A program made the translations under genes and the position numbers. Below the pieces are notes generated by a model, which was not told the DNA's origin, ran no database searches, and saw nothing but the letters and a program-made list of their open reading frames with translations. From positions 372,001 through 436,000 of the forward strand of contig NZ_JPEO01000003.1 of NCBI RefSeq assembly GCF_000753795.1: 64,000 bases of DNA, read 5' to 3'. Positions 31,776-39,545 of this stretch are shown piece by piece; the first letter of the stretch is position 1, and each line of letters opens with the position of its first letter. The DNA comes from Shewanella mangrovi (lineage in GTDB: Bacteria; Pseudomonadota; Gammaproteobacteria; Enterobacterales; Shewanellaceae).

Positions 31776-33146
31776 TTAAAGATAGAACAAACTGGCAATG
31801 CCAAGAAACGCAAAAAAGCCCACCACATCAGTCACGGTTGTGAGAATAACTGAACCTGATAGTGCGGCATCTTGATTGAGTTTTTGCAGAAGCATCGGAA
31901 TAAATACCCCTGCCATCGCCGCCATCAGCAAGTTGACTAATATGGCAATGCCGATAGTTATCCCCATGACACCATCAGCAAACCACCAACCGGCTATTGC
32001 ACCGATCACAATTGACCATGCAACCCCATTAATGGCGCCAATAGCTAATTCATTTCGGAATAACGCAAACAGGTTACCAACCGAAATCTGCCCCATCGCC
32101 ATACCGCGGATCATCAAGGTTAAGGTCTGAGAGCCTGCGATGCCGCCCATTGACGCCACAATTGGCATCAACACTGCCAAAGCGACGACTTTATCCAACA
32201 CATTTTCAAATAAACCAATAGTTGCTGATGCTAAAAAAGCCGTCAGCAAATTAATGCCCAACCACAAACCACGACGCTTTGCGCCTGAAAAAACTGGGGC
32301 AAATAAGTCGGCAGTTTCATCCATACCGGCATGCGCCATCATCTGCGCTTCATAATGCTCACGCACCAGTGCCGTTGCGGTACGTAAGGTTAAACGCCCA
32401 ATTAAGGTGCCATCGCTATCTGCGACAGGCAACTCGGTAACCTCGCTATGTTCAATCGCTTCAGCAGCTTCGAGCAGTGACATATCAGCCCGTAAAATAC
32501 GAGCGTCTTCCTCGGCGATATCACACAATCTAGCACTCGGCTCAGCCCGAAAGACGTCATAACGCGTGACACTCGCGACAAATTTATCCTGCTCATCGAC
32601 TAAAAACAGGCTGTTGCAGCAATCAAGATCGGTTCTACGGAAAAATCGCTGTGCCTGCGCCACACTGGCGGTCTCATCTAGTGCAAGCAACTGGTGCTCA
32701 ATATAACGACCAATCTGATTCTCTGAATACTGGTCAAATACCTCAAATCGTTGCCGCTGACGATCGCCCATCTGCTGCAAGGCGCGATCGATATAACGAT
32801 CAGGCAGAGAGTCACTCCAGTCGATCATCGCTTCGGGGGTTAACCCGGCTAAAATTTCATCGAGTTGTTCATCTGGGAGTTGTTTGAGAATACTAAAGCG
32901 AGGGTCGGCACGCATTTCACTGAGAACATCAACGCGCACATCTTCCTCAACCTGAAGCCAACGTTGATAACGTTGTTCAAGCGGCAGTGATTCGAGCAGT
33001 AATGCCACGGTACCAGCATCAAACTCTTCTAATACCTCTTCAAAGATCTCGGCTTGAGATTCACTGTCAGCCAGGGTCACACTATGAATGACTTGCCCGA
33101 CATCCTGAACCACAGGATCGGTATTGGTCTCTATCGGTTGGGCCAC
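31776..33146 (-). CDS. mgtE: Magnesium transporter MgtE
   Basis: Mg2+-gated channel of the inner membrane. The 456-residue product has the cytosolic N domain (about 35-140), two CBS domains (about 140-265, FRRTDLDCCNSLFLVDEQ and LPVADSDGTLIGRLT) and five C-terminal membrane helices with the pore-lining MPIVASMGGIAGSQ. The start is a GTG at 33146 with a GGGAGAG site just upstream. The 240 nt upstream hold its leader; I see no M-box riboswitch there. Confidence 0.93.
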   Translation of the reverse strand: MAQPIETNTDPVVQDVGQVIHSVTLADSESQAEIFEEVLEEFDAGTVALLLESLPLEQRYQRWLQVEEDVRVDVLSEMRADPRFSILKQLPDEQLDEILAGLTPEAMIDWSDSLPDRYIDRALQQMGDRQRQRFEVFDQYSENQIGRYIEHQLLALDETASVAQAQRFFRRTDLDCCNSLFLVDEQDKFVASVTRYDVFRAEPSARLCDIAEEDARILRADMSLLEAAEAIEHSEVTELPVADSDGTLIGRLTLRTATALVREHYEAQMMAHAGMDETADLFAPVFSGAKRRGLWLGINLLTAFLASATIGLFENVLDKVVALAVLMPIVASMGGIAGSQTLTLMIRGMAMGQISVGNLFALFRNELAIGAINGVAWSIVIGAIAGWWFADGVMGITIGIAILVNLLMAAMAGVFIPMLLQKLNQDAALSGSVILTTVTDVVGFFAFLGIASLFYL

Positions 33147-33386
33147 ATTTCTCTCCCAATGTCTTAAATACTACCGCGGAAGTTCCAAATGCCGACTAAA
33201 ACTCATCCTATGGATGACAAAAACGAGCATAGGTCGTTCGCGTACATCATGCTATGACGCCAAAGATAACATGGTTCACCCACGAACCGGGGCACAATTC
33301 ACCGCTATTTCAAACAAAAAATATGCATTTTGTTCATAAGCTTAGCGAGTCACCAAAAAATTTATTAAAAAAATCACGCCTTCATT
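33147..33386. other. mgtE leader, no gene seen
   Basis: Intergenic between the mgtE start and the first small-RNA promoter. It contains AT-rich tracts near 33318-33375 and a short inverted repeat (CATCC-tat-GGATG near 33207). No coding sequence or known riboswitch recognised. Confidence 0.5.
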
Positions 33387-33415
33387 GGAACTCAATACGG
33401 GTTTTTGTATCCAAC
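33387..33415 (+). promoter_or_regulatory. Sigma-E-type promoter of RNA A
   Basis: GGAAC at 33387-33391 and TCCAAC at 33410-33415, with 18 nt between GAAC and TC. The predicted start is the G at 33421, 11 nt after the first T of the -10. Confidence 0.6.
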
Positions 33416-33420
33416 ATAGT

Positions 33421-33523
33421 GAACGGATTTTTTGTTCATCATTCTCCCTAGAGGGGCTTCTAGCGCAGCCCCATTGATCCCCAGATGGATCAGAAGGCAG
33501 CTTTTATTAAGCTGCCTTTTTTT
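33421..33523 (+). ncRNA. Predicted sigma-E-dependent small RNA A
   Basis: About 103 nt. It has a 5' GAAC that can pair with GTTC at 33434-33437, then TCATCAT-T-CTCCCT (33436-33449), and a hairpin GGGGCT (33453-33458) with AGCCCC (33467-33472) enclosing the loop TCTAGCGC. An extra hairpin TGATCC/GGATCA (33475-33492) follows, then a terminator AAGGCAGCTT (33494-33503) with AAGCTGCCTT (33509-33518) and T7. No open reading frame of note. The 5' segment is antisense to an AGGGAG ribosome-binding site followed by ATGATGA, which suggests translational repression of target mRNAs. It shares its plan with RNAs C, D and E. Transcription is inferred. Confidence 0.65.
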
Positions 33524-33546
33524 ATTGTCAAAATTGATATTTCGAT

Positions 33547-33575
33547 GGAACTAACCTGTATAGAGCCTGTCTGAA
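33547..33575 (+). promoter_or_regulatory. Sigma-E-type promoter of RNA B
   Basis: GGAAC at 33547-33551 and TCTGAA at 33570-33575, 18 nt apart; predicted start G at 33581. This is close to the classic rpoH P3-type sequence (GAAC..TCTGA). Confidence 0.6.
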
Positions 33576-33580
33576 AATAT

Positions 33581-33668
33581 GAGCCGATGAGCGTCCGTAA
33601 TGTTGTAGGACACCTTGTCTCACTCCTTGTAAATTCCCTAAAAGGCAACCAATATTGGTTGCCTTTTT
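33581..33668 (+). ncRNA. Predicted sigma-E-dependent small RNA B (divergent body)
   Basis: About 88 nt. It has the same promoter geometry and a strong terminator (GGCAACCAAT/ATTGGTTGCC, 33644-33663, then T5), but lacks the TCATCAT segment and the CTAGCGC loop of its neighbours. A small stem GTCC/GGAC (33592-33610) is followed by a single-stranded CTCACTCCTTGT, which is antisense to an AAGGAG-type ribosome-binding site. It is either a diverged member of the array or a second small-RNA type under the same control. Confidence 0.55.
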
Positions 33669-33718
33669 ACTTTTAAAATCATCATGATAAAAATTTTTAT
33701 ATTTTTTATCCCGTAGAA

Positions 33719-33749
33719 GGGAACCAATTCGAGTTTGCCAATGTCCTAA
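33719..33749 (+). promoter_or_regulatory. Sigma-E-type promoter of RNA C
   Basis: GGGAAC ending at 33724 and TCCTAA at 33744-33749, here with 19 nt between GAAC and TC; predicted start G at 33755. Confidence 0.55.
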
Positions 33750-33754
33750 TTACT

Positions 33755-33870
33755 GAGACTGCTTAATGTGTTTCATCATCTCCCTTGTGATATTTAGAGT
33801 TCTAGCGCACTCAAATATCAGCTCTGATCTACTTTATTTTATGGCAACTTTTTAAGTTGCCATTTTTTTT
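33755..33870 (+). ncRNA. Predicted sigma-E-dependent small RNA C
   Basis: About 116 nt. 5' GAGAC can pair with GTTTC just before the TCATCAT-CTCCCT segment (33773-33785, no spacer). The loop hairpin has the longest stem of the family: TGATATTT (33788-33795), bulged A, GAGT with ACTC, AAATATCA (33813-33820), loop TCTAGCGC (33801-33808). The terminator is ATGGCAACTT (33841-33850) with AAGTTGCCAT (33854-33863) and T8. The seed closely resembles MicA of E. coli (TCATCATCCCT), but the rest of the molecule differs. Confidence 0.65.
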
Positions 33871-33889
33871 AAATTTTTTGCTTACATCT

Positions 33890-33917
33890 GAACTTTTTAA
33901 TTCCGCTCCAGTCATAA
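33890..33917 (+). promoter_or_regulatory. Sigma-E-type promoter of RNA D
   Basis: GAAC(TT) at 33890-33895 and TCATAA at 33912-33917, 18 nt between GAAC and TC; predicted start G at 33923. Confidence 0.58.
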
Positions 33918-33922
33918 CATAT

Positions 33923-34025
33923 GAAGCGAATTTGTGTTTCATCATTATCCTCCCTTGAAGATGCTGGACTAGCGCACAGGGTCTTCGAACTTCATTTATG
34001 GCAGTCATTGACTGCCATTTTTTTT
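33923..34025 (+). ncRNA. Predicted sigma-E-dependent small RNA D
   Basis: About 103 nt. 5' GAAGC pairs (one G-U) with GTTTC; then TCATCAT-TATC-CTCCCT (33939-33955). The loop hairpin GAAGA..CTG / CAG..TCTTC (33957-33986) encloses ACTAGCGC, the only copy without the leading T. The terminator is ATGGCAGTC (33998-34006) with GACTGCCAT (34010-34018) and T8. A 73-codon open frame starting inside this terminator is not believed to be coding. Confidence 0.63.
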
Positions 34026-34197
34026 GCGTTGGATATGGCGGTTATTCTTATCAGGCAAGCAGGGAGTTAGAGCGGCGGTATAGAGAACAAAGCGAAGCAT
34101 TATTGAAGATTTCAGATAACTTTTTGATTTTAATCTTACTTAAATTGACAGCTGCAAATTATGCAACGGTACCCAGTAAAAAAGATCACCAACAAGA

Positions 34198-34225
34198 GAA
34201 CTTTTTTAAAAAGCCTTAGTCTGAA
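34198..34225 (+). promoter_or_regulatory. Sigma-E-type promoter of RNA E
   Basis: GAACTT at 34198-34203 and TCTGAA at 34220-34225, 16 nt between hexamers; predicted start G at 34231. This is the best match of the five to the E. coli sigma-E consensus. Confidence 0.65.
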
Positions 34226-34230
34226 TATTT

Positions 34231-34326
34231 GAACAGTTTTTCTCGTTCATCATTAATCTCCCTTTTGTTGGTTTCTAGCGCAACCAAGATAAATTTCTCA
34301 GCGACCCTTTGGGTCGCTATTTTTTT
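34231..34326 (+). ncRNA. Predicted sigma-E-dependent small RNA E
   Basis: About 96 nt. 5' GAAC can pair with GTTC (34245-34248); TCATCAT-TAAT-CTCCCT spans 34247-34263. The hairpin TTGGTT (34268-34273) with AACCAA (34282-34287) encloses TCTAGCGC (34274-34281). The terminator AGCGACCC (34300-34307) with GGGTCGCT (34311-34318) and a T-run ends 19 nt from the convergent ubiT stop. Confidence 0.65.
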
Positions 34327-34344
34327 ATCAGAGATTGATGAATA

Positions 34345-34872
34345 TCAATATGCCGAAGCAACTGGCGATGGCTGAGCCTGCTGTTGCAACCAGAGCAATA
34401 ACTGCGAAGAATATTGCAGCGCATAACGAATTAACGGCGACAGTTTATCGGCATCGAGTGAAGTTAGCAGATTCTTAACCTGCAACCCCAATTCAGTATC
34501 GCCCTCTATCCAAAGCTGTCGTCTAAAAAATAGCGCATCAGGATCTTCTTTCCCGGCAGCAATCAGTAATAACTCATCGCTACGGGCACTAAAAGTCACA
34601 TCAGCTTGCTGTGAGGGCCGGACAACTAAGCGAGGGTGGCGGTAACTGATCTCAAAATTGAGCTCTAGGTCAGTTATGCTAATTCCAACCCACTTGTTCT
34701 CCATAAAGGTAAGGCATTGTTGTTCAATTGCTTCCTGCAGTAAGGTCTGACTCAATTGACGTAACACTAACTGCTTAATGGGAAACGGCAAAATAGCCAA
34801 AGGCTTTGCCACTAACTGTGGCGCATTACTCAAAAAGTTCGCCACGAACTTATTTGCAAAATATCCCTGCAT
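34345..34872 (-). CDS. ubiT: Ubiquinone biosynthesis accessory protein UbiT (SCP2 domain)
   Basis: Lipid-binding SCP2-domain protein needed, with UbiU and UbiV, for oxygen-independent ubiquinone synthesis. The 175-residue product has the SCP2 fold in the middle (LNFEISYRHPRLVVRPSQQADVTFSARSDELLLIAAG shows it) and the conserved RRQLWIEGDTELGLQVKNLL. It is divergent from ubiU with a 133-nt gap, as in E. coli yhbT-yhbUV. Its 3' end converges with small RNA E. Confidence 0.92.
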   Translation of the reverse strand: MQGYFANKFVANFLSNAPQLVAKPLAILPFPIKQLVLRQLSQTLLQEAIEQQCLTFMENKWVGISITDLELNFEISYRHPRLVVRPSQQADVTFSARSDELLLIAAGKEDPDALFFRRQLWIEGDTELGLQVKNLLTSLDADKLSPLIRYALQYSSQLLLWLQQQAQPSPVASAY

Positions 34873-35005
34873 AACATGACCTTATCAACAACTAAAACAC
34901 TTTAGTTTACCCCGTGGTTATGCAAACAAACCTGTTTCAAATCAATTCTGTGAGCAAGATTCCTCGTTAATATCGGCGGATTGATTAATTGGAAGGGAAT
35001 CACTC

Positions 35006-36007
35006 ATGGAACTCCTGTGTCCTGCCGGCAATATGGCATCTCTCAAAGCCGCAATTAATGCGGGGGCCGATGCTGTCTATCTTGGTGTGAAGGACAATAC
35101 AAATGCCCGCTCTTTTGCTGGTCTTAACTTTACGCCTGACACATTGAAGCAAGCAGCAAAACTGCTGCAACATGCGGGAAAGAAAATGTACCTCGCCATC
35201 AACACCTTCGCGCAAACAGGCTTAGAACAGCGCTGGTACGATGCTATTGATGCGGCCGCAGACTACGGCGCCGATGCGTTAATCATGGCCGATATATCTC
35301 TACTCGATTATGCAACCAATAAGCATCCACAGATGCCGTTGCATCTATCGGTACAAGCGAGCGTCAGTAATGCCACGGCTTTAAATTTCTATCAGCAGCA
35401 ATTCAACATTCGCCGCGCAGTATTGCCGCGCGTGCTATCTATGCGGCAAATACGTGACATTTCACAACAAACTAACGTTGAATTAGAAGTGTTTGCCTAT
35501 GGTAGCTTGTGCATTATGGCAGAAGGACGCTGCCAGTTATCTTCTTATGTCACGGGAGAATCGCCCAACCGCGGCGGCTCCTGCTCTCCCGCCAAACATG
35601 TGCGCTGGCAAGAATGCCAAGGAAATCGTCAAACCCGCTTGAACAACATTTTAGTTGATAGCACAGGCGTAAATGAAACCATCGGTTATCCGGTGATCTG
35701 CAAAGGACGCTATCTTGCTGAAGACGACGAACAGCCAGAGTTTATTTTAGAGTCCCCTACCAGCTTAAGTACATTGGAGCTGCTACCTGAGTTGGCGCGT
35801 TCAGGTGTCAATTCGCTAAAAATTGAGGGACGACAACGTAGCCCCGCATATGTCACGCAAGTCACACGCGTGTGGCGCCAAGCGGTAGATCGTTATCAAG
35901 CATCGCCCGAAAAATTCCAGACCGAAGCACAGTGGCATGAAGTCCTCAGAAAGGTATCTGAGGGACAAGCGACCACTGCTGGCGCTTACGATAGAAGTTG
36001 GCAATAG
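35006..36007 (+). CDS. ubiU: Ubiquinone anaerobic biosynthesis protein UbiU (U32 peptidase family)
   Basis: Iron-sulfur partner of UbiV in the O2-independent hydroxylation of ubiquinone precursors. The 333-residue product begins MELLCPAGNMASLKAAINAG. All four [4Fe-4S] ligands are present at Cys169, Cys176, Cys193 and Cys232, the same positions as in E. coli. It carries the U32 signature EVFAYGSLCIMAEGRC. It is followed 12 nt later by ubiV. Confidence 0.95.
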   Translation: MELLCPAGNMASLKAAINAGADAVYLGVKDNTNARSFAGLNFTPDTLKQAAKLLQHAGKKMYLAINTFAQTGLEQRWYDAIDAAADYGADALIMADISLLDYATNKHPQMPLHLSVQASVSNATALNFYQQQFNIRRAVLPRVLSMRQIRDISQQTNVELEVFAYGSLCIMAEGRCQLSSYVTGESPNRGGSCSPAKHVRWQECQGNRQTRLNNILVDSTGVNETIGYPVICKGRYLAEDDEQPEFILESPTSLSTLELLPELARSGVNSLKIEGRQRSPAYVTQVTRVWRQAVDRYQASPEKFQTEAQWHEVLRKVSEGQATTAGAYDRSWQ

Positions 36008-36019
36008 GATTAAATCGTT

Positions 36020-36868
36020 ATGAAGTTTTCACTAGGTCCGTTGCAGTATTGTTGGGATAAGGCAGCTGTTGAGGACTTTTATCGAGAAGTAGCAGTAAGC
36101 CCGATCCCCTTGGTTTACCTTGGCGAAACAGTTTGCAGCAAAAGACGGAAGTTACGTTGGCAAGACTATTTTGATCTCGCTGATATGCTACGTAGCGCAG
36201 GTAAAGAAGTCGTATTTTCAACACTCGCATTAATTCAGTCAGATGCTGAAATACAGGAATTGCGTAAGCAATTAACCAATAGCAGCGTGACCCTCGAAGT
36301 AAATGACATGGGTGCCCTTGCGCTTGCGGTTGAACAGCAATTGCCGTTTGTGTGTGGCCCCGGAATTAATAATTACAACCTGACCTCACTGCAGAAAATG
36401 GCAAATTGGGGGATGCAGCGCTTTGTCATGCCAGTCGACCTTTCCCAAAAATGGTTGGCGCCGATTATTACTAGCCAACCATCGTTTGAAATTGAAGTTT
36501 TAGGTTATGGCTATCTGCCTTTAGCGCATTCAGCTCGCTGCTTTACCGCTCGCCATCACGGCTTAAACAAAGACAACTGCGATACCATCTGCAGCCGTTA
36601 CCCTAAAGGCTTACTGACTCAAACAATGGAACATCAGGAGTTGCTACGTATCAACGGTGTTCAAACGCAGTCAGCAGCCTGTTGTGACCTACGTTCGGAG
36701 ATCCAGCAGATGCGAACAATGGGGGTAGATTGGTTTAGAGTGTCGCCAGATAGCATTAACAGCATAGGTTTGGTGACGGCGCTAATCAAAGGCGAAGAGT
36801 CTGATGACGTCCCTAGTATCCGTTGCAATGGCTATTGGCATGATGCTCCGGGGATGCGCTATTTGTGA
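36020..36868 (+). CDS. ubiV: Ubiquinone anaerobic biosynthesis protein UbiV
   Basis: Forms the UbiUV complex. The 282-residue product is a shorter U32-family protein with its own cluster ligands Cys39 (ETVCSKRR), Cys174, Cys187 and Cys191 (HSARCFTARHHGLNKDNCDTIC). Co-directional with ubiU and probably co-transcribed. Together with ubiT this gives the cell anaerobic ubiquinone synthesis, which suits a facultative anaerobe respiring many acceptors. Confidence 0.94.
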   Translation: MKFSLGPLQYCWDKAAVEDFYREVAVSPIPLVYLGETVCSKRRKLRWQDYFDLADMLRSAGKEVVFSTLALIQSDAEIQELRKQLTNSSVTLEVNDMGALALAVEQQLPFVCGPGINNYNLTSLQKMANWGMQRFVMPVDLSQKWLAPIITSQPSFEIEVLGYGYLPLAHSARCFTARHHGLNKDNCDTICSRYPKGLLTQTMEHQELLRINGVQTQSAACCDLRSEIQQMRTMGVDWFRVSPDSINSIGLVTALIKGEESDDVPSIRCNGYWHDAPGMRYL

Positions 36869-36881
36869 TATTTCGCCGCTA

Positions 36882-37580
36882 TTACGGACGAGAGGCATTG
36901 CGCCGCAGGTAATACCACTTGTCGATAAGTAAGGTCACAATCCACAGCAGAAATACAGAAAAGCTAAACCACTCGATTACGGCAGGCCACCAGAACTCAG
37001 GTCTGCCGCCTTCCAATACCATCTCATGATAGAAGGGACGATCGCCGTCGGTGAGTCCCAATTTAAATAGTGGCAAGATTAGAAACGAAGCTTGACCTAC
37101 TAGAGCTAATCCAGCAGGCAGCCATGACCAGGTTTTGAATAACGCCTGAAAACCAAGTGATAGATTTACCAGATAAAATAACGCGCTCATCGACCCCAGA
37201 ATAAAGAACCACTTCACCATCATAGTATGTAAGTGATACACGTTGATCGGAAACAAGCCGATCCCCGCGAGCGTCAAGCAAGCAATCGCCATAGTGAGAT
37301 AACACAAGGCTCCAGAAACGGTTTTCGTCAATGGCATCGAATACAAACAGAACAAGACTAAACAGAGACTGCCAAAGAACAGGCCGCCATTGAGCACCAC
37401 GGCAAATGGAGAATGCCCATAATTGCCTAGCTCACTCAGGGTAAAGTTGAGTGGCGTAATATGTTCGGAGAGGACAGACGCAGCTCCCACAAGTGCGACA
37501 AGCACACCTATGGTAATACCGAATATCCCTAACCCGCCAAAGCCTACGGCAAGGCGGACAAGTCGCATCTGTTTTTCCAT
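36882..37580 (-). CDS. DUF998-type multispanning membrane protein
   Basis: A 232-residue integral membrane protein with about six hydrophobic segments. Family-like features are SELGNYGHSPFAVVLNGGLFFGSL after the first helix and LFPINVYHLHTMMVKWFFILG in the middle, as in DUF998 proteins. The role is unknown. The start may be ATG at 37580 or Met5. It converges with ubiV 13 nt away. Confidence 0.75.
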   Translation of the reverse strand: MEKQMRLVRLAVGFGGLGIFGITIGVLVALVGAASVLSEHITPLNFTLSELGNYGHSPFAVVLNGGLFFGSLCLVLFCLYSMPLTKTVSGALCYLTMAIACLTLAGIGLFPINVYHLHTMMVKWFFILGSMSALFYLVNLSLGFQALFKTWSWLPAGLALVGQASFLILPLFKLGLTDGDRPFYHEMVLEGGRPEFWWPAVIEWFSFSVFLLWIVTLLIDKWYYLRRNASRP

Positions 37581-38008
37581 GTTCGCCGTTTCCCCAGTAC
37601 AAACGCCCTAGGTTGAAGGTAGAGTACTGATCCAACACATCAAATAATTGACCAATGTCAATCATGCCAGTTGAATGAGTAAAAACTATCATACAATTGT
37701 TAACACTAGTACCTTAGCTGTATCACACTGTGCCATTTATTATGCTTTTTCAATATCATATCCTAGATAACGGCTCCCCATATCACGCTTTAGTCTTAGT
37801 AATAGCCCCATATGATGAACACCGCTTTGGATCATCATGCCGCAAACACTCGCATAGCATGAGAGATTGCATCGCCGCTCACCGCACGATTTAGTTATCC
37901 AAAATTTACAAGCTTTTATCGACAAGGTAACCTTAGTTCTTTGCCGCTAAAATGCGGCGCTTTGGCAGTAAGCCCTCCATTTTGCTTACACTCAGCATAA
38001 AACGGATA
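37581..38008. other. 428-nt intergenic region, no gene seen
   Basis: Divergent promoter region for the DUF998 gene and the YjiH-family gene. Short frames here lack ribosome-binding sites and family resemblance. One small hairpin (GCCGC-taaaat-GCGGC, 37943-37958) is visible before the transporter gene. Confidence 0.5.
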
Positions 38009-39373
38009 ATGAATGTGACAACAATAAAAAAACATACAGTAAAACAACTTCTCACTTTTATCGTTCCTTCGCTTATCGGGGTCTTTTTATTTATGACGCC
38101 AATAAGTTACCAAGATGCAGTGACCATTCCGGTCGCGATCCTTGCCAAAGCCTTACAGGCCGCTATCGGTGATGCCATTACTGGGCTGATTACCGTCATC
38201 GTAATAGCGATGGCGCTAATATCGCTGCTTGTTGTGCTAATTAAACCTAAATTTGTCAGAACCAGCGGCTTTCTCAATAATCTCTTCAACGTCAATCCAT
38301 TCTGGTTAGTCGTCAGATTATTCGGGGCTGTGTTTATTGCCATGACGTACTTTGGTTTTGGTCCTGATGCGGTAACCTCCGCCGACACTGGCGGCTTGGT
38401 GTTAGGTGATCTGCTACCAGTGTTGTTTTGTGTCTTTTTCTTTGCAGGTTTATTACTGCCGCTATTGCTTAACTTTGGCCTGCTAGAACTGTTTGGCACA
38501 TTGCTCACTACCATTATGCGCCCAGTGTTTAATCTGCCTGGCCGCAGCGCCATTGATTGTGTTGCCTCTTGGCTTGGTGACGGAAGTGTAGGGATTCTAC
38601 TCACCAGTAAACAATATGAAGATAAGTTTTACACACAACGAGAAGCCGCCATTATTGGTACAACCTTCTCGGCTGTATCTATCACCTTTAGCTTAGTGGT
38701 CATTGCTCAAGTTGGTTTAGAAGCTAAATTTGTGCCCTTTTATCTCACGGTATGTTTAGCGGGTTTTGTTGCGGCAATCGTCGTCCCAAGACTGCCACCG
38801 CTAAGATGGAAGAAAGATGAATACATCAACGGTACGCCGCGCCATGAAAACGATGAAGCGGTACCGGAACATCATCATGTACTGTCATGGGGCTTTCATC
38901 TAGCGATGGAGAAAGCCTGTAATGTCGGTGGCGTAAAACAGATTGTCTCTGAAGGCGGAAAGAACGTTATTGATATGATTTTTGGCATTATTCCGGTGGT
39001 GATGGCCATAGGAACAACCGCGCTGATTATCGCCGAACACACGCCAGTATTTGATTACTTAGGTATGCCATTTCGTCCGTTACTGGAGCTACTGCAGTTA
39101 CCAGAAGCCACCGAAGCGTCGAAAACCATTGTGGTAGGCTTTGCCGACATGTTTATTCCGTCGATTTTGGCCAGTAACGGGATTCATGCGGAAATCACCC
39201 GTTTTGTTATCGCGGCATTATCCGTTACTCAGCTTATCTACATGAGTGAAGTCGGCGCGCTACTTATCGGCAGTAAAATTCCGGTGAATGCTGGCGAACT
39301 ATTCATCATCTTTTTACTACGCACATTAGTGACCCTGCCAGTGATTGCGGGCATGGCCCATCTGTTTTTCTAA
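38009..39373 (+). CDS. YjiH-family membrane protein (nucleoside-recognition/GATE domain)
   Basis: A 454-residue polytopic membrane protein with about ten hydrophobic segments. It contains two GATE-type (nucleoside recognition) regions, visible as PGRSAIDCVASWLGDGSVGILLTSKQY and GFADMFIPSILASNGIHAEITRFVIAAL. The transported substrate is not known. I use the ATG at 38009 (MNVTTIKKH); an upstream in-frame ATG at 37952 has no Shine-Dalgarno site and adds a non-conserved tail. Confidence 0.85.
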   Translation: MNVTTIKKHTVKQLLTFIVPSLIGVFLFMTPISYQDAVTIPVAILAKALQAAIGDAITGLITVIVIAMALISLLVVLIKPKFVRTSGFLNNLFNVNPFWLVVRLFGAVFIAMTYFGFGPDAVTSADTGGLVLGDLLPVLFCVFFFAGLLLPLLLNFGLLELFGTLLTTIMRPVFNLPGRSAIDCVASWLGDGSVGILLTSKQYEDKFYTQREAAIIGTTFSAVSITFSLVVIAQVGLEAKFVPFYLTVCLAGFVAAIVVPRLPPLRWKKDEYINGTPRHENDEAVPEHHHVLSWGFHLAMEKACNVGGVKQIVSEGGKNVIDMIFGIIPVVMAIGTTALIIAEHTPVFDYLGMPFRPLLELLQLPEATEASKTIVVGFADMFIPSILASNGIHAEITRFVIAALSVTQLIYMSEVGALLIGSKIPVNAGELFIIFLLRTLVTLPVIAGMAHLFF

Positions 39374-39382
39374 CGCCATCTG

Positions 39383-39412
39383 AAGCCCGGCCAAGCATCT
39401 GACGCCGGGCTT
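39383..39412 (+). terminator. Weak terminator-like hairpin after the YjiH-family gene
   Basis: AAGCCCGG (39383-39390) with CCGGGCTT (39405-39412), 14-nt loop, no T-run. Confidence 0.4.
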
Positions 39413-39545
39413 GCCCCACCTTTCTGTCATAATTCTGCCATTCTGGCTTCATATCTCAGTCAAACATGCTGCTTACAGTGTACTCAACACTGCCATAAAC
39501 CGTCCGTTATAGACGGCTGGCGCTTTTCAATCGTAAAGGCCAAGC

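Larger units (their letters stand above)
33421..34326 (+). repeat. Tandem family of four related small-RNA units plus one diverged unit
   Basis: Units A, C, D and E share the TCATCAT/CTCCCT segment, the CTAGCGC hairpin loop and the terminator placement, while stems, spacers and terminator sequences differ. This is the pattern of old tandem duplications held by selection on RNA structure rather than recent copies. Unit B shares only promoter and terminator layout. The 34027-34197 spacer between D and E holds no recognised element. Confidence 0.7.

Noticed and set aside
33147..33386. M-box or other magnesium riboswitch for mgtE
   Set aside because: The leader is only about 240 nt with no recognisable conserved core; I could not support it.
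33558..33585. AGAGCCTGTCTGAAAA looks a little like insertion-sequence terminal repeats
   Set aside because: No transposase or second end is visible, and the same bases fit the -10 and spacing of the other four promoters exactly.
33998..34219. 73-codon open frame between RNA D and RNA E
   Set aside because: It starts inside the RNA D terminator, has no ribosome-binding site, overlaps the RNA E promoter and resembles no family I know.
33147..34344. CRISPR or integron cassette array
   Set aside because: The units lack identical repeats, spacers of constant length and attC-like ends; each has its own promoter and terminator instead.
37740..37925. 61-codon minus-strand frame in the gap before the YjiH-family gene
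   Set aside because: No start signals, cysteine-rich random-looking sequence, no family resemblance.
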